Source of the DNA: M2408 sp046303515
GTDB taxonomy: Bacteria > Bacteroidota > Bacteroidia > Flavobacteriales_D > Crocinitomicaceae
Length of the DNA stretch: 64,000 nt
Direction of reading: 5' to 3'
Assembly: GCA_046303515.1 (NCBI GenBank)
Contig: JBKCGI010000086.1
Coordinates: forward strand, 8,914-72,913
Shown here: piece after piece, positions 46,061-54,394 of the stretch
How the letters are laid out: every line of letters starts with the position of its first letter
Numbering within the stretch: the first letter of the stretch is position 1
The notes under the pieces: model-generated
The model's input: only the letters and a program-made list of their open reading frames with translations
Database searches by the model: none
Told to the model about the DNA's origin: nothing
Program-made: the position numbers and the translations under genes

Positions 46061-46870
46061 TTGCATAAAAAAACACCCATTTTGATAAATTTTAAACATC
46101 TTTTTATCCTTTCTTTAATTTTTAGTGTGTATTCTTGTTCAGAAAGTCCGAAAAATGACCTTGAAGTATTACCTCCACCATCTCCGGAACAAGTAAATCT
46201 TGAGAAACATAAAAAAGATTCAATTGTTGAACTCAAAAAATCGGTTAAAAAAGATACGACTGAACAAATTCAACATTCAGGTTTAGATTTGTTAACAGAT
46301 ATTCAATCGCTTGACCCAAGTATTTTGATTGATTTGAAATATGCCACTACAGACAATTTCATGAAACAGCGTTTGTATTTTGACATAGATAAAGTGTATT
46401 TGCAAAAAGATGTGGCGGAAAGATTAGTGTTGGTTCAAAAATATTTGAAGGAACTTAGACCAGATTTAAGCCTTTTAGTTTACGATGGTGTTCGCCCACT
46501 TTCTGTGCAACGCGCCATGTGGAATGCTTTGGATACAATTCCTGTTAAAGAACGCGTAAAATTTGTTTCCAATCCTGCCTCAGGTAGTATTCACAATTAT
46601 GGAGCAGCGATTGACTTGACAATCGCTAAAAAAGATGGAACACCTTTAGATATGGGCGCTGGATACGACGATATTCGCAAAATCGCTTATCCAAGTTGGG
46701 AAACACATTTTTTGCAAACAGGAGAATTGACAAAAGAGCAAGTTGAAAACAGAAAATTACTGCGCAAAGTAATGGCCTCACAACGATTTTCAAATATATC
46801 GACCGAATGGTGGCATTTCAATGCTTGTTCAAGAAATCAAGCGAAGGCGAAGTATAAAATATTGGAGTGA
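46061..46870 (+). CDS. D-alanyl-D-alanine dipeptidase, VanX/DdpX-like lipoprotein
   Basis: A TTG start yields 269 residues with a lipoprotein signal (ILSLIFSVYSC). The M15D motifs are complete: YDGVRPLSVQRAMW with the substrate-binding Arg, SIHNYGAAIDLTI with the zinc ligands His and Asp, and TEWWHFN with the catalytic Glu and third zinc ligand His. The enzyme cleaves D-Ala-D-Ala. Here it is lipid-anchored and so acts in the periplasm, more likely peptide recycling or wall turnover than resistance. Confidence 0.88.
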   Translation: MHKKTPILINFKHLFILSLIFSVYSCSESPKNDLEVLPPPSPEQVNLEKHKKDSIVELKKSVKKDTTEQIQHSGLDLLTDIQSLDPSILIDLKYATTDNFMKQRLYFDIDKVYLQKDVAERLVLVQKYLKELRPDLSLLVYDGVRPLSVQRAMWNALDTIPVKERVKFVSNPASGSIHNYGAAIDLTIAKKDGTPLDMGAGYDDIRKIAYPSWETHFLQTGELTKEQVENRKLLRKVMASQRFSNISTEWWHFNACSRNQAKAKYKILE

Positions 46871-46878
46871 AAAGCGGC

Positions 46879-46910
46879 ACACGTGTTAATTTAAAAATAT
46901 TTGCACGTGT
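46879..46910. promoter_or_regulatory. Two CACGTG palindromes, candidate toxin-antitoxin operators
   Basis: ACACGTGT at 46879-46886 and GCACGTGT at 46903-46910 have centres 24 bases apart, each followed by TAAT/AATT. They lie just upstream of the -7 box of the antitoxin gene, where an autoregulatory antitoxin would bind. Function is inferred. Confidence 0.4.
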
Positions 46911-46915
46911 AATTT

Positions 46916-46931
46916 TATTTTTGTAACTTTG
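46916..46931 (+). promoter_or_regulatory. Tandem -7 boxes TATTTTTG and TAACTTTG
   Basis: Two TAnnTTTG matches are contiguous (46916-46923 and 46924-46931), 15 bases before the ATG of the antitoxin at 46947. Which is used cannot be told. Confidence 0.45.
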
Positions 46932-46946
46932 TTTAAAATTCATAAC

Positions 46947-47207
46947 ATGAATACAAAATTAACCTTAACAATAGAGCAATCAGTGATTGAAATGGCAAAA
47001 AAATATGCTAAAGATCAAGGTCGAAGTCTATCAGATATAGTAGAAAATTATTTTAAGGCATTAACTGTGAATAAGATTGAGAAAAAAGTTGATGAAATTG
47101 AGTTAGACCCAATGATTGAATCAATGAGAGGAAGTTTTAAAGCTCCAAAGAACTTTGATTATAAAAAAGAATTACAAAAAGCACTATCTAAAAAACATTT
47201 AGGTTAA
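46947..47207 (+). CDS. Antitoxin, DUF6364-like
   Basis: The ATG at 46947 gives 86 residues. The protein begins KLTLTIEQSVIEMAKKYAKDQGRSLSDIVENYF, a ribbon-helix-helix-like start typical of DUF6364 antitoxins, followed by a charged tail that would wrap the PIN toxin. The stop is directly followed by the toxin ATG (TAA then ATG). It would neutralise the PIN protein and repress the operon. Confidence 0.75.
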   Translation: MNTKLTLTIEQSVIEMAKKYAKDQGRSLSDIVENYFKALTVNKIEKKVDEIELDPMIESMRGSFKAPKNFDYKKELQKALSKKHLG

Positions 47208-47636
47208 ATGTTAAAAGTATTTGTTGATTCAGATGTAATATTGGATTACTTTTTTAATAGAGAACCTTATTCGATAAATTCTTCCAGATTATTTTCATTA
47301 GCTAAGGAAAATAAATTTCGCATTTATGTTACTCCGGTTATTATTGCCAATGTATACTATATCTTACGACAAACTGCTCATGATGAAAAAGTTAGAGCAC
47401 ATATTTTTGAATTATTAACTTTTGTTGACATTATCGATATACAAAAAGATATTATTTCGAAAGCCTTAAAATCTGATTTCAAAGATTTTGAAGATGCTTT
47501 ACAAAATTATGCATGTGAGGCAAAAATTGATATCAAATTTATTTTAACACGAAATATCAAAGATTATAAAAACAGTAAAAAAAGTGTCTTAACTCCTCAA
47601 GAGTTTTTAAATAACTTTAAGAATTATATATCATGA
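47208..47636 (+). CDS. PIN domain toxin (VapC-type ribonuclease)
   Basis: The 142-residue protein has the PIN acidic site: VDSDVILDYF with Asp7 and Asp9 at the start, an Asp/Glu pair in DFEDAL (93-98) and TRNIKDY (114-120), the usual C-terminal motif with the last Asp. Such toxins are Mg2+-dependent RNases acting on tRNA or rRNA. It follows the antitoxin with no gap. Its end overlaps the elbB start by four bases (ATGA), so it shares a transcript with a metabolic gene. Confidence 0.85.
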   Translation: MLKVFVDSDVILDYFFNREPYSINSSRLFSLAKENKFRIYVTPVIIANVYYILRQTAHDEKVRAHIFELLTFVDIIDIQKDIISKALKSDFKDFEDALQNYACEAKIDIKFILTRNIKDYKNSKKSVLTPQEFLNNFKNYIS

Positions 47637-48313
47637 AAATTGGACTTTTATTATCAGGTTGTGGCGTTTACGATGGCGCTGAAATTCAAGAAGCAGTTTT
47701 AAGTTTATTAGCTATCGAAGAAGCTGGTCACGAGGCAGTTTGTATTTCTGTTGACAAAAACCAATTCCATGTCATCAATCATTTGACGGGTGAAGAAATG
47801 CCTGAATCACGAAACATGATGGTCGAAGCAGCTCGAATAGCACGAGGAAATATTCGTGAAATTTCTACAATTACCCCTGCTGAAATTGATGCCTTGGTCA
47901 TTCCTGGAGGATTTGGAAGTGCTAAAAACTTCACCACTTGGGCTTTTTCCGGACCTGACGGAACTATTTTACCTGAAGTAAAATTACTATTGGTAAACCT
48001 TTTTAACGTTGGGAAACCAATTATTGCATTGTGTGTGAGTCCTGTTGTTTTAGCGAAAGCTTTTGAAGATTCGGACAACCACTTAAATTTAACGATTGGA
48101 AGTGATCAAGAAAAATCACCTTACGATATAGCATCTTTTGCCCAAGGCTTGAAAAAAACTGGCGCTCACTCAGAAATGAAAACCGTTCGCGAAATTTTAA
48201 TCGATAAAGAAAATAAAATTATCACTGCTCCATGTTACATGATGGATGCCTCAATTTCAGAAATTAGAAATAATATCAAGCAAGCAATTGAAGCTTTAAA
48301 TCAACTTAATTAA
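47633..48313 (+). CDS. elbB: ElbB glyoxalase-like DJ-1/PfpI protein
   Basis: The 226-residue protein belongs to the DJ-1/PfpI superfamily, in the ElbB (isoprenoid biosynthesis) group: IGLLLSGCGVYDGAEIQEAV at the start, LVIPGGFGSAKNFTTWAFSG near 85 and ALCVSPVVLAKAFEDS with the nucleophile-type Cys near 137. ElbB homologues have glyoxalase III activity. It is joined by overlap to the PIN toxin, an unusual partner. Confidence 0.9.
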   Translation: MKIGLLLSGCGVYDGAEIQEAVLSLLAIEEAGHEAVCISVDKNQFHVINHLTGEEMPESRNMMVEAARIARGNIREISTITPAEIDALVIPGGFGSAKNFTTWAFSGPDGTILPEVKLLLVNLFNVGKPIIALCVSPVVLAKAFEDSDNHLNLTIGSDQEKSPYDIASFAQGLKKTGAHSEMKTVREILIDKENKIITAPCYMMDASISEIRNNIKQAIEALNQLN

Positions 48314-48448
48314 CAAGTGAAATATTTTTCGATAAGTGTCAATTTTACACTTACTAAATGTGGTTTTTTTTCAACAAAAATTAACTTTATTTTGGCATTT
48401 TGTTAATAATATCATCATTTTTTTTCGACTAAATCGATTGAAATATTG

Positions 48449-48456
48449 TAATTTTG
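48449..48456 (+). promoter_or_regulatory. -7 box TAATTTTG of pckA
   Basis: TAnnTTTG match about 40 bases before the pckA ATG. Confidence 0.5.
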
Positions 48457-48469
48457 CGCCACAAATCTA

Positions 48470-48482
48470 TCCGCTAGGCGGA
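48470..48482. repeat. Palindrome TCCGCTAGGCGGA in the pckA leader
   Basis: A five-bp perfect stem with a TAG loop, 14 bases before the ATG. It could fold in the mRNA leader, or be a REP-like remnant. Confidence 0.4.
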
Positions 48483-48496
48483 CAAAAAATTAACGT

Positions 48497-50110
48497 ATGA
48501 ACGAATTTGGTAAAAAAGGAAAAAATGCCGATTTGAACGCAAGTCTCGGACTTAACAATCTAGGAAATGTATTTTGGAATTTAACTCCAGCAGAATTAGT
48601 GGAAGACACTGTAATCAGCGGACAAGGAGTTTTAACTGACTCAGGTGCAATCGCAGTTGAAACAGGTGAATTTACAGGAAGATCTCCTAAAGATCGTTTT
48701 GTAGTTTGTGACGAAAACACAGAAAATTCAGTATGGTGGGGTGATGTAAACATCAAGTTTTCTCCAGAGAAATTTGAAAGTTTATACCAACGCATGAAAG
48801 CGTATTTGACTGATAAAGACATGTACGTTCGTGATGCTTACGCATGTGCTGACAATGATTTCAGAATGAACATTCGTGTTGTAACTGAATTCCCATGGTC
48901 AAATATGTTTGCTTACAACATGTTTTTACGTCCAACAGCTGACGAAATCGAAAACTTTTCAGCAGACTGGAACATCGTTTGTGCACCTGGATTCAAAGCA
49001 GATCCAGCAGTTGATGGAACACGTCAACACAATTTTGCGATTTTGAACTTCACTAAAAAAATGATTTTAATTGGTGGAACAGGATATACAGGTGAGATCA
49101 AAAAAGGAATTTTCTCTGTTTTAAACTACGTTTTACCACACGAGAAAAATGTTTTATCAATGCACTGCTCTGCAAATATTGGAGAAGCTGGTGATACTGC
49201 CATTTTCTTTGGTTTATCTGGAACAGGAAAAACTACTTTATCTTCAGATCCAAACCGTCATTTGATTGGTGACGATGAGAACGGTTGGTCAGACAACACT
49301 GTTTTCAACTTTGAAGGTGGATGTTATGCTAAAACAATTGATTTATCTCGTGAAAAAGAGCCACAAATCTACGACGCAATCAAATTTGGTGCGATACTAG
49401 AAAATATTGGTTTTGTTGAAGGTACATCAACTCCTGATTACACTGACAATTCAATTACGGAAAACACACGTGTTTCTTACCCAATTGATTACATTGATAA
49501 TATCGCAGTTCCATCTATCGGAAAAGCGCCAAAAAATATCTTTTTCTTAACTGCTGATGCTTTTGGAGTATTGCCTCCAATCTCAAAATTAACGAAAGAA
49601 CAAGCAATGTACCACTTCATGTCAGGTTACACAGCGAAAGTTGCTGGAACTGAAATGGGAATTACAGAGCCAACAACAACTTTCTCTGCTTGTTTTGGAA
49701 AAGCATTTTTACCTCTACACCCAGCGAAATACGCTAAATTGTTAGGTGAGAAATTAGACGGAACAAACATCAACGTTTGGTTAATCAACACTGGTTGGTC
49801 AGGTGGTTCTTATGGCGTTGGTAGTCGTATGAAATTATCTTACACACGTGCAATGATTACTGCAGCTTTAGAAGGAAAATTGGATAATGTATCTTTCGAA
49901 AATTTACCAATTTTTGATTTAGCTATTCCTACAGTTTGTGAGAATGTACCAACAGAAATTTTAAATCCTCGTGGAACTTGGGCTGACAAAGCGGCTTACG
50001 ATGAAACAGCAAACAATTTAGCTGGACAATTCGTGAAAAACTTTGAGCAATATGCTGCTGAGACTTCGGCGGATATATTAGCTGCTGCACCTAAAGTAAT
50101 GGTAAAATAG
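48497..50110 (+). CDS. pckA: Phosphoenolpyruvate carboxykinase (ATP)
   Basis: PckA converts oxaloacetate and ATP to phosphoenolpyruvate, the first step of gluconeogenesis. The 537 residues match the ATP-dependent family, with the kinase-1a loop GLSGTGKTTLS (239-249), the metal site DDENGW and NFEGGCYAK, and an N-terminal TGRSPKDRFVV. The terminator at 50148 ends the transcript. A palindrome in the leader may affect expression. Confidence 0.97.
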   Translation: MNEFGKKGKNADLNASLGLNNLGNVFWNLTPAELVEDTVISGQGVLTDSGAIAVETGEFTGRSPKDRFVVCDENTENSVWWGDVNIKFSPEKFESLYQRMKAYLTDKDMYVRDAYACADNDFRMNIRVVTEFPWSNMFAYNMFLRPTADEIENFSADWNIVCAPGFKADPAVDGTRQHNFAILNFTKKMILIGGTGYTGEIKKGIFSVLNYVLPHEKNVLSMHCSANIGEAGDTAIFFGLSGTGKTTLSSDPNRHLIGDDENGWSDNTVFNFEGGCYAKTIDLSREKEPQIYDAIKFGAILENIGFVEGTSTPDYTDNSITENTRVSYPIDYIDNIAVPSIGKAPKNIFFLTADAFGVLPPISKLTKEQAMYHFMSGYTAKVAGTEMGITEPTTTFSACFGKAFLPLHPAKYAKLLGEKLDGTNINVWLINTGWSGGSYGVGSRMKLSYTRAMITAALEGKLDNVSFENLPIFDLAIPTVCENVPTEILNPRGTWADKAAYDETANNLAGQFVKNFEQYAAETSADILAAAPKVMVK

Positions 50111-50147
50111 TTTTTTACTGCAAATTTCTATTTTGAAATAATTGTGA

Positions 50148-50183
50148 ATCCCTGTCCGTCAACTGACGGATGGGGATTTTTTT
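50148..50183 (+). terminator. Rho-independent terminator of pckA
   Basis: ATCCC and GGGAT plus TCCGTC/GACGGA form a 13-bp stem with two G-T pairs and a four-base loop, followed by seven T. Confidence 0.85.
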
Positions 50184-50184
50184 G

Positions 50185-50192
50185 TATTTTTG
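50185..50192 (+). promoter_or_regulatory. -7 box TATTTTTG
   Basis: TAnnTTTG match directly after the pckA terminator and 26 bases before the 50219 gene. Confidence 0.5.
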
Positions 50193-50218
50193 ACTAAATC
50201 TTAAATCAAACCCACAAG

Positions 50219-50509
50219 ATGGAAAGAACACTTGAAATTAGCAATTTAAAAAATAAATCCAAACTACACTTTTCTAGTAAAAATAACGAGATAGACTTTG
50301 CTCAAAACACTTTGTTGGTTTCTACCTTTTTTAATAATGAAGAGTTACCTCAAAATCATTTTTGGGCTGAACTGCTAGTCTTGGAACAAAACCTAAAAAA
50401 CACTTTTTGCTTCGAACTTCCTATATGGGATAATTTTGAAAAGGTCAAAATAGTATTATCATCAAACACCATGGATTTAGAAAAGATTGAAGTTGCAGTA
50501 ATTGCCTAA
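50219..50509 (+). CDS. Hypothetical protein, 96 residues
   Basis: A soluble protein with mixed strands and helices (for example NTLLVSTFFNNEELPQNHFW and KVKIVLSSNTMDLEKIEVAV). It has its own promoter box and no neighbour on the same strand. I recognise no family or motif. Confidence 0.55.
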   Translation: MERTLEISNLKNKSKLHFSSKNNEIDFAQNTLLVSTFFNNEELPQNHFWAELLVLEQNLKNTFCFELPIWDNFEKVKIVLSSNTMDLEKIEVAVIA

Positions 50510-50532
50510 TCAATTATTTAATATTTGAATAT

Positions 50533-51228
50533 TTAGAGTGAAAAATCCTTAATTGGATCTAAAATCAAGTTCCAAAACTCTGGAACGTCTACCTCTATTT
50601 TAAGATTTTCCTTAGTAAAAGGATGAATAAATTCTAAAGACTTTGCATGTAAAAACAACTTATCAATCCCAAATTTCTCGATAAACATATGATTATGATG
50701 TCTGTTCCCATATTTTGGGTCGCCAATGATTGGATGAGCAATTTTGTTCGCATGTATGCGCAATTGATGCATACGACCTGTTTTGGGAGTAAATTCTACT
50801 AAACTGTAACGCGAAGTTTCATAAGGTGGGACAGGTATTGGGATTTCAATATGTTTTATGCAATTAAAATGCGTTTCAGCTTCTTTGTAATTTCCTCGAT
50901 CGTTTTTTACTGGAGAATCAATGATTCCATTTTCAGACAAATGTCCTCGAAGTAAAGCCAGATATTTTTTTTCAATCTTATTTTCTTCAAAAAGCGCCTG
51001 AAAAACAGAAACACCTTCTTTCTTTTTGGCAAATAAAATCAAACCTGAGGTTTTTCGATCCAAGCGATGAACTGGAAAAGAGGTAATTCCTTGATTTCTC
51101 AAAATTTCTGCCAATGAATCTTCTTCAATATTTCGAGCGTAATACGAATGATGGACAAGTAAATTACTAGGTTTATTGACAATTAAACAAAAATCATCCT
51201 CAAAAGCGATTAAATCATCTGTTGTCAT
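50533..51228 (-). CDS. truC: RluA-family pseudouridine synthase, TruC-like
   Basis: The 231-residue protein contains the family catalytic motif HRLDRKTSGLILFAKK with the nucleophile Asp, then RMHQLRIHANKIAHPIIGDPKYG. The start DFCLIVNKPSNLLVHHSYYA fits TruC, which modifies uridine 65 of tRNA. It overlaps the preceding reverse-strand basic-protein gene by 14 bases, so the two are co-transcribed. Confidence 0.88.
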   Translation of the reverse strand: MTTDDLIAFEDDFCLIVNKPSNLLVHHSYYARNIEEDSLAEILRNQGITSFPVHRLDRKTSGLILFAKKKEGVSVFQALFEENKIEKKYLALLRGHLSENGIIDSPVKNDRGNYKEAETHFNCIKHIEIPIPVPPYETSRYSLVEFTPKTGRMHQLRIHANKIAHPIIGDPKYGNRHHNHMFIEKFGIDKLFLHAKSLEFIHPFTKENLKIEVDVPEFWNLILDPIKDFSL

Positions 51229-51586
51229 ACCAAATATTTTTCCGCTTTACTCCTTTTTTCTTGCGACTTTTACTTGAATGAAAAGACTTTTTTTGGTACT
51301 TATTGCTTCGAGAATTAAATTTTCGCTTTTTACCCTGCTTTTTGCTTTTTATCGTTTTGGAAGTTTTACGCTTTACAGCTTTTTGAAAAAGATTTTTCTT
51401 AAGCGCAATTTTCATTTTTTTAAACCCACTTGGTTTTGATTTTTTCTTTTTGGACTTGCTTTTTTTATCTTTCCCGTCAATTAATTCATTGCTATCAGCT
51501 GAAAATTCCAAACTATCCAATTCTGCAAAGGAAATACTTCCTAAGCACAAAAATATTAATAAGATGAAGTTTTTTAATTTAAGCAT
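51215..51586 (-). CDS. Secreted, strongly basic Lys/Ser-rich protein
   Basis: The ATG at 51586 gives 123 residues: a signal peptide (MLKLKNFILLIFLCLGSISFA), a short acidic segment (ELDSLEFSADSNELIDG), then a very basic, low-complexity tail (KDKKSKSKKKKSKPSGFKK). No domain or Cys is seen. It overlaps truC at the 3' end. The neighbour at 51708 has the same layout. Binding of nucleic acid, polysaccharide or a polyanion is a guess from charge. Confidence 0.6.
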   Translation of the reverse strand: MLKLKNFILLIFLCLGSISFAELDSLEFSADSNELIDGKDKKSKSKKKKSKPSGFKKMKIALKKNLFQKAVKRKTSKTIKSKKQGKKRKFNSRSNKYQKKSFHSSKSRKKKGVKRKNIWYDNR

Positions 51587-51707
51587 TACTAAGTTAGTTA
51601 GATATAAAATCCTAGTTTTCATGCTTGTACGAGAAAAAATAAAATAAGTTCTATTTTTATTAAAAGTCTGTCATCTAAACATTGAAAATTTTGAACAAGT
51701 TAGCAAC

Positions 51708-52148
51708 TCAATATCGCCTAATTTTTTTCACCCTATGTCTTTTATCAAAACGAGATTTCTTAACTTTGAAATGATTCTTTTTTGCACAATATCTTTTTTT
51801 CTTTAATTGATTTTTATGAATTTGTTTTTTATTTAATTTATTTCTTCTATTCGTATGTTTTATAACCTTTTTGACCTTATTACTTTGACACTTTAATCTT
51901 GAAACACTTGAAATACTTGGCTTACGACTTTTCTTCTTATTGAATTTTCTTTTTTTAAAAAAATCAATATCATCATATGCGTTTAAAATTTCAAAATCTA
52001 ATTCATCAACATTTTCTTCTTGAAAGTAATTTACTTCGAGGAAAATAGAATCAATTTCATTTTCAATTGCTAAAGAATTAAAATTAATAAGAAAACAAAC
52101 AACGAAAGTTAAGATTGATTTCCTTAAAGGTAAATTTGGATTTTTCAT
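51708..52148 (-). CDS. Secreted, strongly basic Lys/Arg-rich protein, second copy of the layout
   Basis: The ATG at 52148 gives 146 residues with a signal peptide (MKNPNLPLRKSILTFVVCFLI), an acidic stretch (NEIDSIFLEVNYFQEENVDELDFEI) and then a tail dominated by Lys, Arg and Asn (KKRKFNKKKSRKPS, NKLNKKQIHKNQLKKKR). It repeats the signal-acidic-basic layout of the gene at 51215 with little direct identity. No family recognised. Confidence 0.6.
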   Translation of the reverse strand: MKNPNLPLRKSILTFVVCFLINFNSLAIENEIDSIFLEVNYFQEENVDELDFEILNAYDDIDFFKKRKFNKKKSRKPSISSVSRLKCQSNKVKKVIKHTNRRNKLNKKQIHKNQLKKKRYCAKKNHFKVKKSRFDKRHRVKKIRRY

Positions 52149-52336
52149 ACTATTTATTTTAAGTTGATTAAATTTAAGGTTAAAAAGAAATCTATTTTCG
52201 AAATAAATAATAAAAACAGCCATTAATACCTATAAAATCAAGTGTTTATACGTGTAAAATATCTGAAAACATCTTTTAGAACAAAGTCACTAATTAAAGT
52301 CATTCTAAATAATTTTCTTTTTTCAATTATAGGTTG

Positions 52337-52344
52337 TAATTTTG
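52337..52344 (+). promoter_or_regulatory. -7 box TAATTTTG
   Basis: TAnnTTTG match 46 bases before the Fe-S assembly gene. Confidence 0.5.
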
Positions 52345-52390
52345 TAGCAAATGTTCCCAACAAAAATGGGATTTACTTTGTTTTCATATA

Positions 52391-52693
52391 ATGGAATTAG
52401 AAAATACAATAGTTGAAGTTCTTAAAACAATTCATGACCCAGAAATACCAGTAGATATTTTTGAATTAGGATTAATTTACGAAGTGAAAATAGAAAATGA
52501 TGGTGATGTATTTATAGACATGACCTTAACATCTCCAAATTGCCCCGTTGCCGAGTCAATGCCTAAAGAAGTTGAAGATAAAGTCGCAGCAATTGAAGGA
52601 GTTAAATCTGCAAAAGTGAACATCGTTTTCGACCCACCATGGGACAAAGACATGATGAGCGAAGAAGCAAAATTAGAACTTGGTTTTTTATAA
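52391..52693 (+). CDS. DUF59/MIP18 family Fe-S cluster assembly factor
   Basis: The 100-residue protein is a small DUF59 domain: VLKTIHDPEIPVDIFELGLIY, the conserved IDMTLTSPNCPVAESMP with its Cys, and VNIVFDPPWDKDMMSEEAK. SufT-like DUF59 proteins aid Fe-S cluster maturation. It lies alone, 170 bases before fabF, without suf genes in the window. Confidence 0.9.
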   Translation: MELENTIVEVLKTIHDPEIPVDIFELGLIYEVKIENDGDVFIDMTLTSPNCPVAESMPKEVEDKVAAIEGVKSAKVNIVFDPPWDKDMMSEEAKLELGFL

Positions 52694-52863
52694 TTAGAAA
52701 TACTAATTTTGTAAAAAATAAATAGTAATCTCAATTTAAATTTTTCAAAGATTAAGGCTTTTTAAAAATTTAGAGAACGATTTTACCTGAGTAAATGAGT
52801 TCGATAGATTTTTAAAGTAACGCAAAGATTTGGAAAACATTAAATTGATTTTGGAAAATACAT

Positions 52864-54102
52864 ATGAGAAGAGTAGTAATAACAGGATTGGGAGCACTAA
52901 CCCCTCTAGGAAACAACGTTGAAACTTTCTGGAATGGAATCAAAGAAGGAAAAAGCGGTGCAGCTGCCATCACGAAATTTGATACAGAAAAATTTAAAAC
53001 CAAATTTGCCTGCGAATTAAAAGGATTCAATTCTAAGGATCATTTCGACGTAAAGGAAATTCGCAAGTACGATTTGTTTTCACAATACGCTTTGGTTTCA
53101 GTTGATGAAGCTGTGAAAGATGCAAACATCGACTTTGACACCTTAAATAAAGATAGAATCGGTGTAATTTGGGGTTCAGGAAACGGAGGAATTCAAACGT
53201 TTCAAGACCAAATGCAAGAATACGATGCGGGTGATGGAACACCACGTTTTACACCTTTTTTCATTCCAAGAATTTTAGTGGATATCGCCTCTGGAATTAT
53301 TTCCATTAAATACGGTCTAAGAGGAATTAACTTCTGCCCTGTTTCTGCTTGTGCAACTTCAAACACTGCTTTAATTGAAGCATTCAACTACATTCGTTGG
53401 AACAAAGCAGATATGGTTATTTCTGGTGGATCAGAAGCTGCAATTACGCAACCTTCCATTGGTGGATTCTCCTCAGCAAAAGCATTATCTTCCATGAACG
53501 ACACCCCAGAAACTGCCTCTCGACCTTTTGATGTTTCTAGAGATGGATTTGTGATGGGTGAAGGAGCTGGAGCATTAATTATCGAAGAATACGAACACGC
53601 CATCAAACGCGGAGCGAAAATCTACTGCGAAATTGTTGGAGGTGGAATGGCTGCTGATGCTTATCATTTAACTGGAACGCATCCTGAAGGAGACGGAGCC
53701 GTTTTAGGAATGAATTTAGCGATGGAAGAAGCCGAAATTACAGCAGATCAAATAGATTACATCAATATGCATGCTACTTCTACGCCACAAGGTGATGTGA
53801 GCGAATTAATTGCTGCAAAACGTGTTTTTGGTTCTCGTAAAAGTTTGAGTATTTCTGGAACAAAATCTATGACAGGACATTTATTGGGAGCTGCGGGCGC
53901 GATCGAAGCGATTATTTGTGTGAAAGCCATTCAAGATCAAATTGTTCCACCGACAATAAACACAACAGAAATTGAACCAGAATTTGCGAATGATTTCCAT
54001 TTTCCCTTAGGTAAATCTGAACCAAAGACAATGAATTACGTGATGAGTAATACTTTTGGTTTTGGTGGACACATTGCGAGTGTTTTGTTTAAGAAAATGT
54101 AA
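52864..54102 (+). CDS. fabF: Beta-ketoacyl-ACP synthase II
   Basis: FabF condenses malonyl-ACP with acyl-ACP in fatty acid elongation. The 412 residues carry the catalytic triad: Cys163 in VSACATSN, His in INMHATSTPQGD and His in GTKSMTGHLLGAAG. The N-terminal RRVVITGLGALTPLG is typical. There is no adjacent acpP or other fab gene, which is less common. I see no TAnnTTTG box close to the ATG. Confidence 0.97.
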   Translation: MRRVVITGLGALTPLGNNVETFWNGIKEGKSGAAAITKFDTEKFKTKFACELKGFNSKDHFDVKEIRKYDLFSQYALVSVDEAVKDANIDFDTLNKDRIGVIWGSGNGGIQTFQDQMQEYDAGDGTPRFTPFFIPRILVDIASGIISIKYGLRGINFCPVSACATSNTALIEAFNYIRWNKADMVISGGSEAAITQPSIGGFSSAKALSSMNDTPETASRPFDVSRDGFVMGEGAGALIIEEYEHAIKRGAKIYCEIVGGGMAADAYHLTGTHPEGDGAVLGMNLAMEEAEITADQIDYINMHATSTPQGDVSELIAAKRVFGSRKSLSISGTKSMTGHLLGAAGAIEAIICVKAIQDQIVPPTINTTEIEPEFANDFHFPLGKSEPKTMNYVMSNTFGFGGHIASVLFKKM

Positions 54103-54142
54103 TTTTAACAATTTTTTATTTTGAACTGAAATTTAATTTCCT

Positions 54143-54150
54143 TATCTTTG
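54143..54150 (+). promoter_or_regulatory. -7 box TATCTTTG of the YoeB-type module
   Basis: TAnnTTTG match 16 bases before the antitoxin ATG. TTTACACAAA at 54157-54166 follows and abuts the ATG. Confidence 0.5.
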
Positions 54151-54166
54151 CTTATATTTACACAAA

Positions 54167-54394
54167 ATGAAATCAGAAAGCACTTTCATCATTCATCCTT
54201 CAAATAATGAGCAAGCTATGGCTCTAAAAGCTTTTTTAAAAGCATTGAAAATGAGTTTTGAAATTAAAAAGGAAGATAAGCCATACAATCCCGAGTTTGT
54301 AAAAGAAATTTTAGAAAGTCGAAGACAATACGAAAATGGAGAGTATACTTCTATGAATATGGATGAATTAAAAGCTTATCTGGGAGCAAAATGA
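54167..54394 (+). CDS. Antitoxin, DUF2683-like
   Basis: A 75-residue protein starting ESTFIIHPSNNEQAMALKAFL, then PYNPEFVKEILESRRQYENG. It resembles DUF2683 antitoxins of Bacteroidota. Its stop overlaps the toxin start (ATGA). The PYNPEFVKEIL element is shared with the reverse-strand protein at 54674. It would bind and block the downstream toxin and repress its own promoter. Confidence 0.75.
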   Translation: MKSESTFIIHPSNNEQAMALKAFLKALKMSFEIKKEDKPYNPEFVKEILESRRQYENGEYTSMNMDELKAYLGAK

